A stretch of DNA of 64,000 nt. Origin: Eledone cirrhosa (Eukaryota > Mollusca > Cephalopoda > Octopoda > Eledonidae). The DNA is taken from positions 410,473,464-410,537,463 of the forward strand of contig OZ024741.1 of assembly GCA_964016885.1 (NCBI GenBank). Direction: 5' to 3'. A program made the translations under genes and the position numbers. The number at the start of each line of letters is the position of its first letter. Position 1 is the stretch's first letter. Shown here piece by piece: positions 38,701-51,621 of this stretch. Under the pieces are notes generated by a model that saw only the letters and a list, made by a program, of their open reading frames with translations, was not told the DNA's origin and did not search any database.

Positions 38701-39921
38701 AAATTAAATAACCAGCAACTAGTCTCTGAGGAGCCTCTACTTCTGTAAATTAAATCATCAGAAACTACTGTCTCTAAGCAACCTCCAACTCTACTAATTA
38801 AATAACCAGCAACTACTGTCTCTGACCAACCTCTACTTCTGTAAATTAAATCAAAAGCAACTACAGTGTCTGAGCATCCTCTACTTCTGTAAATTAAATC
38901 ACCAGCAACTAGTCTGTGAGGAGCCTATATTTCTGTAAATTAAATCAACAGCAACTACTGTCTCTAAGCAACCTCCACCTTTACTAATTAAATCACCAGC
39001 AACTACTGTCTCTCAGCAACCTCCAACTTTACTAATTAAATCACCAGCAACTACTCTCTCTAAGCAACCCCCACCTTTACTAATCAAATCACCAGCATCT
39101 ACTGTCTCTGAGCAACCTCCACCTCTTCTAATTAAATCAGCAGCAACTACTGTCTCTGAGGAGCCTAAACCTCTGTAAATTAAATCATAAGCAACTAGTG
39201 TCTCTCAGCAACCTCCACGTCTTCAAATTAAATCACCAGCAACTACTGTCTCTAAGCAACCTCCACTTCTTATAATTAAATCACCAGCAACTACTGTCTC
39301 TGACCAACCTCTACTTCTGTAAATTAAATCACTAGCAACTACTGTCTCTGAGCAAACTCTACTTCTGTAAATTAAATCGCCAGCAACTACTGTCTAGGAG
39401 GAGCCTCTATTTGTGTAAATTAAATCACCAGCAACTACTGTCTCTAAGCAACCTCCACCTCTACTAATTAAATACCAGCAACTACTGTCTCTAAGCAACC
39501 CCCACCTTTACTAATTAAATCACCAGCAACTACTCTCTCTAAGCAACCTCCACCTCTACTAATTAAAATCACCAGCAACTAGTGTCTCTGAGCACCCTCC
39601 ACCTCTACTAATTAAATCACCAGCAACTACTGTCTCTGAGCAACCTCCACCTCTGATAATTAAATCACCAGCAACTACCGGCTCTAAGCAACCTCTACTT
39701 CTGTAAATTAAATCACCAGCAACTACTGTCTCTAAACAACCTACACCTCTTCTAACGAAATCACCAGCAACTACTGTCTTTGAGCAACCTCTACTTCTGT
39801 AAATTAAATCACCAGCAACTAGTGTCTCTCAGCAACCTCCACGTCTTCAAATTAAATCACCAGCAACTACTGTCTCTAAGCGACCTCCACTTCTTATAAT
39901 TAAATCACCAGCAACTACTGT
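35761..39921. repeat. Diverged units and transition to CTAGG family
   Basis: 35,905-37,100 is the right member of the 4.1-kb offset pair. After that CTAGGAGGAGCCTC monomers appear at about 37,192, 37,721, 39,397 and 39,922, not yet at regular spacing. A segment at about 38,220-38,820, with AAGCAAACTACAC, GCCTTTGAGC and CTAGTCTCTGAGG, closely resembles 62,950-63,700 near the other end of the window. No unique sequence is present. Confidence 0.8.
39744..39760 (-). other. CENP-B-box-like 17-mer, CTAGG-family onset
   Basis: Identical 17-mer just before the first regular CTAGG unit. It is followed in order by TTTGAGC, CTCAGC...CGTCTTCAA, AAGCGACC and CTAGGAGGAGCC monomers, the complete cassette. 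Confidence 0.38.
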
Positions 39922-41410
39922 CTAGGAGGAGCCTCTATTTGTGTAAATTAAATCACCAGCAACTACTGTCTCTAAGCAACCTCCACCTCTACTAATTAAA
40001 TCACCAGCAACTACTGTCTCTAAGCAACCTCCTCCTTTTCTAATTAAATCACCAACAACCACTGTCACTAAGCAACCTCCACCTTTACTAATTAAATCAC
40101 CAGCAACTACTCTCTCTAAGCGACCCCCACCTTTACTAATTAAATCACCAGCAAATACTGTCTCTGAGGAGCCTCTACTTCTGTAAATTAAATCACCAGC
40201 AACTACTGTCTCTAAGCAACCTATACTTCTGTAAATTAAATCACCAACAACTACTGTCTCTGAGCAACCTCCACCTCTACTAATTAAATCACCAGCAACT
40301 ACTGTCTCTTAGGAGCCTCTACTTCTGTAAATTAAATCACCAGCAACTACTGTCTCTAAGCAACCTATCCTTCTGTAAATTAAATCACCAGCAACTACTG
40401 TCTCTGAGGAGCCTCTATTTCTGTAAATTAAATCACCCGCAACTACTGTATCTAGGCAACCACCACCTCTACTAATTAAATCCCCAGCAACTACTGTCTC
40501 TAAACAACCTCCACCTCTACTAATTAAATCACCAGCAACTACTGTCTCTGAGGAGCCTCTATTTCTGTAAATTAAATCACCCGCAACTACTGTCTCTAGG
40601 CAACCACCACCTCTACTAATTAAATCCCCAGCAACTACTGTCTCTAAGCAACCTCCACCTCTACTAATTAAATCACCAGCAACTACTGTCTCTAGGCAAC
40701 CACCACCTCTACTAATTAAATCCCCAGCAACTACTGTCTCTAAGTAACCTCCACCTCTAATAATTAAATCACCAGCAACTACTGTCTCTAAGCAACCTCC
40801 ACCTTTACTAATTAAATCACCAGTAACTACTGTCTCTAAGCAACCTCCACCTCTACTAATTAAATCACCAGCAACTACTTCCTCTAAGCAACCTCCACCT
40901 TTTCTAATTAAATCACCAGCAACCACTGTCACTAAGCAACCCCCACCTTTACTAATTAAATTACCAGCAACTACTGTCTCTAAGCAACCCCCACCTTTAC
41001 TAATTAAATCACCAGCAACTACTCTCTCTAAGCAACCTCCACCTCTACTAATTAAAATCACCAGCAACTAGTGTCTCTGAGCACCCTCCACCTCTACTAA
41101 TTAAATCACCAGCAACTACTGTCTCTGAGCAACCTCCACCTCTGATAATTAAATCACCAGCAACTACCGGCTCTAAGCAACCTCTACTTCTGTAAATTAA
41201 ATCACCAGCAACTACTGTCTCTAAGCAACCTACACCTCTTCTAGCGAAATCACCAGCAACTACTGTCTTTGAGCAACCTCTACTTCTGTAAATTAAATCA
41301 CCAGCAACTAGTGTCTCTCAGCAACCTCCACGTCTTCAGATTAAATCACCAGCAACTACTGTCTCTAAGCGACCTCCACTTCTTATAATTAAATCACCAG
41401 CAACTACTGT
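39922..41410. repeat. CTAGG-family HOR, 1,489-bp unit
   Basis: First regular unit opening with CTAGGAGGAGCC; the next opens at 41,411. The length is 31 x 48 + 1. Its middle (about 40,440-41,060) is a long run of type B monomers with GGCAACCACCACC and AATCCCCAGC variants, which gives the 252-codon open stretch on the minus strand. It ends with the AACG, TTTGAGC, CTCAGC, AAGCGACC monomer cassette. Confidence 0.88.
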
Positions 41411-44146
41411 CTAGGAGGAGCCTCTATTTGTGTAAATTAAATCACCAGCAACTACTGTCTCTAAGCAACCTCCACCTCTACTAATTAAATCACCAGCAAC
41501 TACTGTCTCTAAGCAACCTCCTCCTTTTCTAATTAAATCACCAACAACCACTGTCACTAAGCAACCTCCACCTTTACTAATTAAATCACCAGCAACTACT
41601 GTCTCTAAGCAACCTCCACCTCTACTAATTAAAATCACCAGCAACTACTGTCTCTGAGCACCCTCCACCTCTACTAATTAAATCACCAGCAAATACTGTC
41701 TCTGAGGAGCCTCTACTTCTGTAAATTAAATCACCAGCAACTACTGTCTCTAACCAACCTATACTTCTGTAAATTAAATCACCAACAACTACTGTCTCTG
41801 AGCAACCTCCACCTCTACTAATTAAATCACCAGCAACTACTGTCTCTTAGGAGCCTCTACTTCTGTAAATTAAATCACCAGCAACTACTGTCTCTGAGGA
41901 GCCTCTATTTCTGTAAATTAAATCACCCGCAACTACTGTATCTAGGCAACCACCACCTCTACTAATTAAATCCCCAGCAACTACTGTCTCTAAACAACCT
42001 CCACCTTTACTAATTAAATCACCAGCAACTACTGTCTCTGAGGAGCCTCTATTTCTGTAAATTAAATCACCCGCAACTACTGTCTCTAGGCAACCACCAC
42101 CTCTACTAATTAAATCCCCAGCAACTACTGTCTCTAAGCAACCTCCACTTCTACTAATTAAATCACCGGCAACTACTGTCTCTAGGCAACCACCACCTCT
42201 ACTAATTAAATCCCCAGCAACTACTGTCTCTAAGTAACCTCCACCTCTAATAATTAAATCACCAGCAACTACTGTCTCTGAGCACCCTCCACCTCTACTA
42301 ATTAAATCATCAGCAACTACTCTCTCTGAGCAACCTCCACCTCTGATAATTAAATCACCAGCAACTACCGGCTCTAAGCAACCTCTACTTCTGTAAATTA
42401 AATCACCAGCAACTACTGTCTCTAAGAAACCTACACCTCTTCTAACGAAATCACCAGCAACTACTGTCTTTGAGCAACCTCTTCTTCTGTAATTTAAATC
42501 ACCAGCAACTAGTGTCTCTCAGCAACCTCCACGTCTTCAAATTAAATCACCAGCAACTACTGTCTCTAAGAACCTCCACTTCTTATAATTAAATCACCGG
42601 CAACTACTGTCTCTGACCAACCTCTACTTCTGTAAATTAAATCACTAGCAACTACTGTCTCTGAGCAACCTCTACTTCTGTAAATTGAATCACCAGCAAC
42701 TACTGTCTAGGATGAGCCTCTATTTGTGTAAATTAAAACACCAGTAACTACTGTCTCTAAGCAACCTCCACCTCTACTAATTAAATCACCAGCAACTACT
42801 TCCTCTAAGCAACCTCCACCTTTTCTAATTAAATCACCAGCAACCACTGTCACTAAGCAACCCCCACCTTTACTAATTAAATTACCAGCAACTACGGTCT
42901 CAAAGCAACCCCCACCTTTACTAATTAAATCACCAGCAACTACTGTCTCTAAGCAACCACCACCTCTACTAATTAAATCCCCAGCAACTACTGTCTCTAA
43001 GCAACCTCCACCTCTACTAATTAAATCACCAGCAACTACTGTCTCTAAGTAACCTCCACCTCTAATAATTAAATCACCAGCAACTACTGTCTCTAAGCAA
43101 CCTCCACCTTTACTAATTAAATCACCAGCAACTACTCTCTCTGAGCAACCTCCACCTCTGATAATTAAATCACCAGCAACTACCGGCTCTAAGCAACCTC
43201 TACTTCTGTAAATTAAATCACCAGCAACTACTGTCTCTAAGAAACCTACACCTCTTCTAACGAAATCACCAGCAACTACTGTCTTTGAGCAACCTCTTCT
43301 TCTGTAATTTAAATCACCAGCAACTAGTGTCTCTCAGCAACCTCCACGTCTTCAAATTAAATCACCAGCAACTACTGTCTCTAAGAACCTCCACTTCTTA
43401 TAATTAAATCACCGGCAACTACTGTCTCTGACCAACCTCTACTTCTGTAAATTAAATCACTAGCAACTACTGTCTCTGAGCAACCTCTACTTCTGTAAAT
43501 TGAATCACCAGCAACTACTGTCTAGGATGAGTCTCTATTTGTGTAAATTAAAACACCAGTAACTACCGTCTCTAAGCAACTTCCACCTCTACTAATTAAA
43601 TCACCAGCAACTACTTCCTCTAAGCAACCTCCACCTTTTCTAATTAAATCACCAGCAACCACTGTCACTAAGCACCCCCCACCTTTACTAATTAAATTAC
43701 CAGCAACTACTGTTTCTAAGCAACCCCCACCTTTACTAATTAAATCACCAGCAACTACTGTCTCTAAGCAACCTCCACCTCTACTAATTAAAATCACCAG
43801 CAACTAGTGTCTCTGAGCATCCTCCACCTCTACTAATTTAATCACCAGCAACTACTGTCTCTGAGCAACCTCCACCTCTGATTATTAAATCACCAGCAAC
43901 TACCGGCTCTAAGCAACCTCTACTTCTGTAAATTAAATCACCATCAACTACTGTCTCTAAGCAACCTACACCTCTTCTAACGAAATCACCAGCAACTACT
44001 GTCTTTGAGCAACCTCTACTTCTGTAAATTAAATCACCAGCAACTAGTGTCTCTCAGCAACCTCCACGTCTTCAAATTAAATCATCAGCAACTACTGTCT
44101 CTAAGCGACCTCCACTTCTTATAATTAAATCACCAGCAACTACTGT
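41411..44146. repeat. CTAGG-family unit with internal 815-bp duplication
   Basis: 2,736 bp (57 x 48) between openers. The left part follows the 1,969-bp unit but lacks one AAGCAACCTCCACCTTTACT monomer near 42,260. The stretch about 42,310-42,957 then recurs at about 43,125-43,772, offset 815 bp (17 x 48 - 1; the missing base is the AAGAACCTCC monomer). Paired markers are CTAGGATGAG at 42,707 and 43,522 and the AACG motif at 42,434 and 43,249. Confidence 0.88.
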
Positions 44147-45346
44147 CTAGGAGGAGCCTCTATTTGTGTAAATTAAATCACCAGCAACTACTGTCTCTAA
44201 GCAACCTCCACCTCTACTAATTAAATCACCAGCAACTACTGTCTCTAATCAACCTCCTCCTTTTCTAATTAAATCACCAACAACCACTGTCACTAAGCAA
44301 CCTCCACCTTTACTAATTAAATCACCAGCAACTACTGTCTCTAAGCAACCTCCACCTCTACTAATTAAAATCACCAGCAACTACTGTCTCTGAGCACCCT
44401 CCACCTCTACTAATTAAATCACCAGCAACTACTGTCTCTGAGGAGCCTCTACTTCTGTAAATTAAATCACCAGCAACTACTGTCTCTGAGCAACCTCTAC
44501 TTCTGTAAATTATATCACCAGCAACTACTGTCTATGAGGAACCTAAACTTCTGTAAATTAAATCACCGGCAACTACTGTCTCTAAGCAACCTACACCTCT
44601 TCTAACGAAATCACCAGCACTACTGTCTTTGAGCAACCTCTACTTCTGTAAATTAAATCACCAGCAACTAGTGTCTCTCAGCAACGTCCACGTCTTCAAA
44701 TTAATTCACCAGCAACTACTGTCTCTGACCAACCTCTACTTCTGTAAATTAAATCACTAGCAACTACTGTCTCTGAGCAGCCTCTACGTCTGTAAATTGA
44801 ATCGCCAGCAACTACTGTCTAGGAGTGCCTCTATTTGTGTAAATTAAATCACCAGCAACTACTGTCTCTAAGCAACCCCCACCTTTACTAATTAAATTAC
44901 CAGCAACTACGGTCTCAAAGCAACCCCCACCTTTACTAATTAAATCACCAGCAACTACTCTCTCTAAGCAACCTCCACCTCTACTAATTAAAATCACCAG
45001 CAACTAGTGTCTCTGAGCACCCTCCAGCTCTACTAATTAAATCACCAGCAACTACTGTCTCTGAACAACCTCCACCTCTGATAATTAAATCACCAGCAAC
45101 TACCGGCTCTAAGCAACCTCTACATCTGTAAATTAAATCACCAGCAACTACTGTCTCTAAGCAACCTACACCTCTTCTAACGAAATCACCAGCAACTACT
45201 GTCTTTGAGCAACCTCTACTTCTGTAAATTAAATCACCAGCAACTAGTGTCTCTCAGCAACCTCCACGTCTTCAAATTAAATCACCAGCAACTACTGTCT
45301 CTAAGCGACCTCCACTTCTTATAATTAAATCACCAGCAACTACTGT
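44147..45346. repeat. CTAGG-family HOR, 1,200-bp unit
   Basis: Exactly 25 x 48 bp between CTAGGAGGAGCC openers. It has TATGAGGAACC near 44,532, a CCAGCACTACTG shortened monomer near 44,618, CAACGTCCACG near 44,682 and CTAGGAGTGCC near 44,818. The same series returns in the 1,200-bp unit at 47,172 with extra differences in the second half. Confidence 0.87.
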
Positions 45347-47171
45347 CTAGGAGGAGCCTCTATTTGTGTAAATTAAATCACCAGCAACTACTGTCTCTAA
45401 GCAACCTCCACCTCTACTAATTAAATCACCAGCAACTACTGTCTCTAAGCAACCTCCTCCTTTTCTAATTAAATCACCAACAACCACTGTCACTAAGCAA
45501 CCTCCACCTTTACTAATTAAATCACCAGCAATTACTGTCTCTAAGCAACCTCCACCTCTACTAATTAAAATCACCAGCAACTACTGTCTCTGAGCACGCT
45601 CCACCTCTACTAATTAAATCACCAGCAAATACTGTCTCTGAGGAGCCTCTACTTCTGTAAATTAAATCACCAGCAACTACTGTCTCTGAGGAGCCTCTAT
45701 TTCTGTAAATTAAATCACCCGCAACTACTGTATCTAGGCAACCACCACCTCTACTAATTAAATCCCCAGCAACTACTGTCTCTAAACAACCTCCACCTCT
45801 ACTAATTAAATCACCAGCAACTACTGTCTCTGAGGAGCCTCTATTTCTGTAAATTAAATCACCCGCAACTACTGTCTCTAGGCAACCACCACCTCTACTA
45901 ATTAAATCCCCAGCAACTACTGTCTCTAAGCAACCTCCACCTCTACTAATTAAATCACCAGCAACTACTGTCTCTAGGCAACCACCACCTCTACTAATTA
46001 AATCCCCAGCAACTACTGTCTCTAAGTAACCTCCACCTCTAATAATTAAATCACCAGCAACTACTGTCTCTAAGCAACCTCCACCTTTACTAATTAAATC
46101 ACCAGCAACTACTGTCTCTGAGCACCCTCCACCTCTACTAATTAAATCACCAGCAACTACTCTCTCTGAGCAACCTCCACCTCTGATAATTAAATCACCA
46201 GCAACTAACGGCTCTAAGCAACCTCTACTTCTGTAAATTAAATCACCAGCAACTACTGTCTCTAAGAAACCTACACCTCTTCTAACGAAATCACCAGCAA
46301 CTACTGTCTTTGAGCAACCTCTTCTTCTGTAATTTAAATCACCAGCAACTAGTGTCTCTCAGCAACCTCCACGTCTTCAAATTAAATCACCAGCAACTAC
46401 TGTCTCTAAGAACCTCCACTTCTTATAATTAAATCACCGGCAACTACTGTCTCTGACCAACCTCTACTTCTGTAAATTAAATCACTAGCAACTACTGTCT
46501 CTGAGCAACCTCTACTTCTGTAAATTGAATCACCAGCAACTACTGTCTAGGATGAGCCTCTATTTGTGTAAATTAAAACACCAGTAACTACCGTCTCTAA
46601 GCAACTTCCACCTCTACTAATTAAATCACCAGCAACTACTTCCTCTAAGCAACCTCCACCTTTTCTAATTAAATCACCAGCAACCACTGTCACTAAGCAC
46701 CCCCCACCTTTACTAATTAAATTACCAGCAACTACTGTTTCTAAGCAACCCCCACCTTTACTAATTAAATCACCAGCAACTACTGTCTCTAAGCAACCTC
46801 CACCTCTACTAATTAAAATCACCAGCAACTAGTGTCTCTGAGCACCCTCCACCTCTACTAATTTAATCACCAGCAACTACTGTCTCTGAGCAACCTCCAC
46901 CTCTGATTATTAAATCACCAGCAACTACCGGCTCTAAGCAACCTCTACTTCTGTAAATTAAATCACCATCAACTACTGTCCCTAAGCAACCTACACCTCT
47001 TCTAACGAAATCACCAGCAACTACTGTCTTTGAGCAACCTCTACTTCTGTAAATTAAATCACCAGCAACTAGTGTCTCTCAGCAACCTCCACGTCTTCAA
47101 ATTAAATCATCAGCAACTACTGTCTCTAAGCGACCTCCACTTCTTATAATTAAATCACCAGCAACTACTGT
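45347..47171. repeat. 1,969-bp HOR, copy lacking three monomers
   Basis: 1,825 bp, exactly 144 bp shorter than the full unit. The missing part is the trio AAGCAACCTATAC, GAGCAACCTCC (after ACCAACAAC) and TTAGGAGCC; here GAGGAGCCTCTACTTC near 45,645 is followed directly by GAGGAGCCTCTATTTC. The rest follows the full unit, including ATCTAGGCAACCACC near 45,732 and CTAGGATGAG at 46,547. Its right part carries haplotype Y (AAGCACCCCCC, TGTTTCTAAG). Confidence 0.92.
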
Positions 47172-48371
47172 CTAGGAGGAGCCTCTATTTGTGTAAATTA
47201 AATCACCAGCAACTACTGTCTCTAAGCAACCTCCACCTCTACTAATTAAATCACCAGCAACTACTGTCTCTAAGCAACCTCCTCCTTTTCTAATTAAATC
47301 ACCAACAACCACTGTCACTAAGCAACCTCCACCTTTACTAATTAAATCACCAGCAACTACTGTCTCTAAGCAACCTCCACCTCTACTAATTAAAATCACC
47401 AGCAACTACTGTCTCTGAGCACCCTCCACCTCTACTAATTAAATCACCAGCAACTACTGTCTCTGAGGAGCCTATACTTCTGTAAATTAAATCACCAGCA
47501 ACTTCTGTCTCTGAGCAACCTCTACTTCTGTAAATTAAATCACCAGCAACTACTGTCTATGAGGAACCTAAACTTCTGTAAATTAAATCACCGGCAACTA
47601 CTGTCTCTAAGCAACCTACACCTCTTCTAACGAAATCACCAGCACTACTGTCTTTGAGCAACCTCTACTTCTGTAAATTAAATCACCAGCAACTAGTGTC
47701 TCTCAGCAACGTCCACGTCTTCAAATTAATTCACCAGCAACTACTGTCTCTGACCAACCTCTACTTCTGTAAATTAAATCACTAGCAACTACTGTCTCTA
47801 AGCAGCCTCTACGTCTGTAAATTGAATCGCCAGCAACTACTGTCTAGGAGTGCCTCTATTTGTGTAAATTAAATCACCAGCAACTACTGTCTCTAAGCAA
47901 CCTCCACCTCTACTAATTAAATCACCAGCAACTACTATCTCTAATCAACCTCCACTTCTTATAATTAAATCACCAGCAACCACTGTCACTAAGCAACCCC
48001 CACCTTTACTAATTAAATCACCAGCAACTACTGTCTCTGAGCACCCTCCACCTCTTCTAATTAAATCACCAGCAACTACTGTCTCTGAGGAGCCTCTACT
48101 TCTGTAAATTAAATCACCAGCAACTACTGTCTATGCGGAGCCTGAACTTCTGTAAATTAAATCACCGGCAACTACTGTCTCCAAGCAACCTCCACCTCTA
48201 CTAATTAAAATCACCAGCAACTAATGTCTCCGAGCAATCTCCACATCTACTAATTAAATCACCAGCAACTACTGTCTCTGAGGAGCCTCTACTTCTCTAA
48301 ATTAAATCACCAGCAACTACTGTCTCTAAGCAACCTCGACTTCTGTAAATTAAATCACCAGCAACTACTGT
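47172..48371. repeat. CTAGG-family HOR, second 1,200-bp unit
   Basis: Same length as 44,147-45,346. Rare markers TATGCGGAGCCTGAAC (near 48,130), TCCAAGCAACC (48,181) and CAACCTCGACTTC (near 48,330) are shared with 56,660-56,880, placing both in a larger duplicated block with offset about 8.5 kb. Confidence 0.88.
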
Positions 48372-49812
48372 CTAGGAGGAGCCTCTATTTGTGTAAATTA
48401 AATCACCAGCAACTACTGTCTCTAAGCAACCTCCACCTCTACTAATTAAATCACCAGCAAATACTGTCTCTAAGCAACCTCCTCCTTTTCTAATTAAATC
48501 ACCAGCAACCACTGTTACTAAGCAACCTCCACCTCTACTAATTAAAATCACCAGCAACTACTGTCTCTGAGCACCCTCCACCTCTACTAATTAAATCACC
48601 AGCAAATACTGTCTCTGAGGAGCCTCTACTTCTGTAAATTAAATCACCAGCAACTACTGTCTCTAAGCAACCTATACTTCTGTAAATTAAATCACCAACA
48701 ACTACTGTCTCTGAGCAACCTCCACCTCTACTAATTAAATCACCAGCAACTACTGTCTCTTAGGAGCCTCTACTTCTGTAAATTAAATCACCAGCAACTA
48801 CTGTCTCTAAGCAACCTATCCTTCTGTAAATTAAATCACCAGCAACTACTGTCTCTGAGGAGCCTCTATTTCTGTAAATTAAATCACCCGCAACTACTGT
48901 ATCTAGGCAACCACCACCTCTACTAATTAAATCCCCAGCAACTACTGTCTCTAAGCAACCTCCACCTCTACTAATTAAATCACCAGCAACTACTGTCTCT
49001 GAGGAGCCTCTTTTTCTGTAAATTAAGTCACCCGCAACTACTGTCTCTAAGCAACCTCTACTTCTGTAAATTAAATCACCAGCAACTAGTGTCTCTCAGC
49101 AACGTCCACGTCTTCAAATTAAATCACCAGCAACTACTGTCTCTGACCAAAGTCTACTTCTGTAAATAAAATCACTAGCAACTACTGTCTCTGAGGAACC
49201 TCTACGTCTGTAAATTAAATCGCCAGCAACTACTGTCTAGGAGGTGCCTCTATTTGCGTAAATTAAATCACCAGCAACTACTGTCTCTAAGCAACCTCCA
49301 CCTCTACTAATTAAATCACCAGCAACTACTGTCTCTAAGCAACCTCCACCTCTACTAATTAAATCACCAGCAACTACTGTCTCTGAGGAGCCTCTATTTC
49401 TGTAAAATTAATCACCCGCAACTACTGTCATTAAGCAACCTCCACCTCTACTAATTAAATCACCAGCAACTACGCTCTCTGGGGAGCCTCTATTTCTGTA
49501 AATTAAGTCACCCGCAACTACTGTCTCTAAGCAACGTCCACGTCTTCAAATTAAATCACCAGCAACTACTGTCTCTGACCAACCTCTACTTCTGTAAATT
49601 AAATCACTAGCAACTACTGTCTCTGAGGAGCCTCTATTTCTGTAAATTAAGTCACCCGCAACTACTGTCTCTAAGCAACCTCTACTTCTGTAAATTAAAT
49701 CACCAGCAACTAGTGTCTCTCAGCAACCTCCACGTCTTCAAATTAAATCACCAGCAACTACTGTCTCTAAGCGACCTCCACTTCTTATAATTAAATCACC
49801 AGCAACTACTGT
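48372..49812. repeat. CTAGG-family HOR, 1,441-bp unit
   Basis: 30 x 48 + 1 bp between openers. The length equals the HOR at 14,580 but the monomer order differs, so this is coincidence. It contains several AATTAAGTCACCC monomers (about 49,021, 49,501, 49,645), TCTTTTTCTG near 49,009 and repeated CAACGTCCACG monomers (49,091, 49,530). Its close match lies at 57,096-58,570. Confidence 0.87.
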
Positions 49813-50884
49813 CTAGGAGGAGCCTCTATTTGTGTAAATTAAATCACCAGCAACTACTGTCTCTAAGCAACCTCCACCTCTACTAATTAAATCACCAGCA
49901 ACTACTGTCTCTAAGCAACCTCCTCCTTTTCTAATTAAATCACCAACAACCACTGTCACTAAGCAACCTCCACCTTTACTAATTAAATCACCAGCAACTA
50001 CTGTCTCTAAGCAACCTCCACCTCTACTAATTAAAATCACCAGGAACTACTGTCTCTGAGCACCCTCCACCTCTACTAATTAAATCACCAGCAAATACTG
50101 TCTCTGAGGAGCCTCTACTTCTGTAAATTAAATCACCAGCAACTACTGTCTCTAAGCAACCTATACTTCTGTAAATTAAATCACCAACAACTACTGTCTC
50201 TGAGCAACCTCCACCTCTACTAATTAAATCACCAGCAACTACTGTCTCTTAGGAGCCTCTACTTCTGTAAATTAAATCACCAGCAACTACTGTCTCTGAG
50301 GAGCCTCTATTTCTGTAAATTAAATCACCCGCAACTACTGTATCTAGGCAACCACCACCTCTACTAATTAAATCCCCAGCAACTACTGTCTCTAAACAAC
50401 CTCCACCTCTACTAATTAAATCACCAGCAACTACTGTCTCTGAGGAGCCTCTATTTCTGTAAATTAAAACACCCGCAACTACTGTCTCTAGGCAACCACC
50501 ACCTCTACTAATTAAATCCCCAGCAACTACTGTCTCTAAGCAACCTCTTACCTCTACTAATTAAATCACCAGCAACTACTGTCTCTAGGCAACCACCACC
50601 TCTACTAATTAAATCCCCAGCAACTACTGTCTCTAAGTAACCTCCACCTCTAATAATTAAATCACCAGCAACTACTGTCTCTAAGCAACCTCCACCTTTA
50701 CTAATTAAATCACCAGCAACTACTGTCTCTGAGCACCCTCCACCTCTACTAATTAAATCACCAGCAACTACTCTCTCTGAGCAACCTCCACCTCTGATAA
50801 TTAAATCACCAGCAACTACCGGCTCTAAGCAACCTCTACTTCTGTAAATTAAATCACCAGCAACTACTGTCTCTAAGAAACCTA

Positions 50885-50901
50885 CACCTCTTCTAACGAA
50901 A
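50885..50901 (-). other. CENP-B-box-like 17-mer, first site of 1,969-bp HOR
   Basis: Same 17-mer as at 51,605, 720 bp upstream (15 x 48). Equivalent sites at 52,854 and 54,823 are each 1,969 bp further on. It lies in the monomer after AAGAAACC, with a TTTGAGC monomer next. Confidence 0.4.
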
Positions 50902-51604
50902 TCACCAGCAACTACTGTCTTTGAGCAACCTCTTCTTCTGTAATTTAAATCACCAGCAACTAGTGTCTCTCAGCAACCTCCACGTCTTCAAATTAAATCA
51001 CCAGCAACTACTGTCTCTAAGAACCTCCACTTCTTATAATTAAATCACCGGCAACTACTGTCTCTGACCAACCTCTACTTCTGTAAATTAAATCACTAGC
51101 AACTACTGTCTCTGAGCAACCTCTACTTCTGTAAATTGAATCACCAGCAACTACTGTCTAGGATGAGCCTCTATTTGTGTAAATTAAAACACCAGTAACT
51201 ACTGTCTCTAAGCAACCTCCACCTCTACTAATTAAATCACCAGCAAATACTTCCTCTAAGCAACCTCCACCTTTTCTAATTAAATCACCAGCAAGCACTG
51301 TCACTAAGCAACCCCCACCTTTACTAATTAAATTACCAGCAACTACGGTCTCAAAGCAACCCCCACCTTTACTAATTAAATCACCAGCAACTACTCTCTC
51401 TAAGCAACCTCCACCTCTACTAATTAAAATCACCAGCAACTAGTGTCTCTGAGCACCCTCCACCTCTACTAATTAAATCACCAGCAACTACTGTCTCTGA
51501 GCAACCTCCACCTCTGATAATTAAATCACCAGCAACTACCGGCTCTAAGCAACCTCTACATCTGTAAATTAAATCACCAGCAACTACTGTCTCTAAACAA
51601 CCTA

Positions 51605-51621
51605 CACCTCTTCTAACGAAA
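51605..51621 (-). other. CENP-B-box-like 17-mer (representative)
   Basis: Minus strand reads TTTCGTTAGAAGAGGTG. Against the mammalian CENP-B box YTTCGTTGGAARCGGGA it matches 13 of 17 positions, including TTCG and the central A of the essential core; of the CGGG core only the middle GG is kept (7 of 9 core bases). CENP-B is a centromere protein that binds this box in alpha and minor satellites. The core mismatches mean binding is not established. The same monomer type occurs about 40 times in the window. A chance match is possible. Confidence 0.4.

Noticed and set aside
40309..41067. 252-codon minus-strand open frame
   Set aside because: A run of type B monomers without a length variant; the same reasoning applies. 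The next 49-bp monomer ends it.
48372..49812. Relation between this 1,441-bp unit and the 1,441-bp HOR at 14,580
   Set aside because: Equal length only; the monomer order and markers differ (CTAGG opener and AATTAAGTCACCC here, GAATTC and TGTACATT there).
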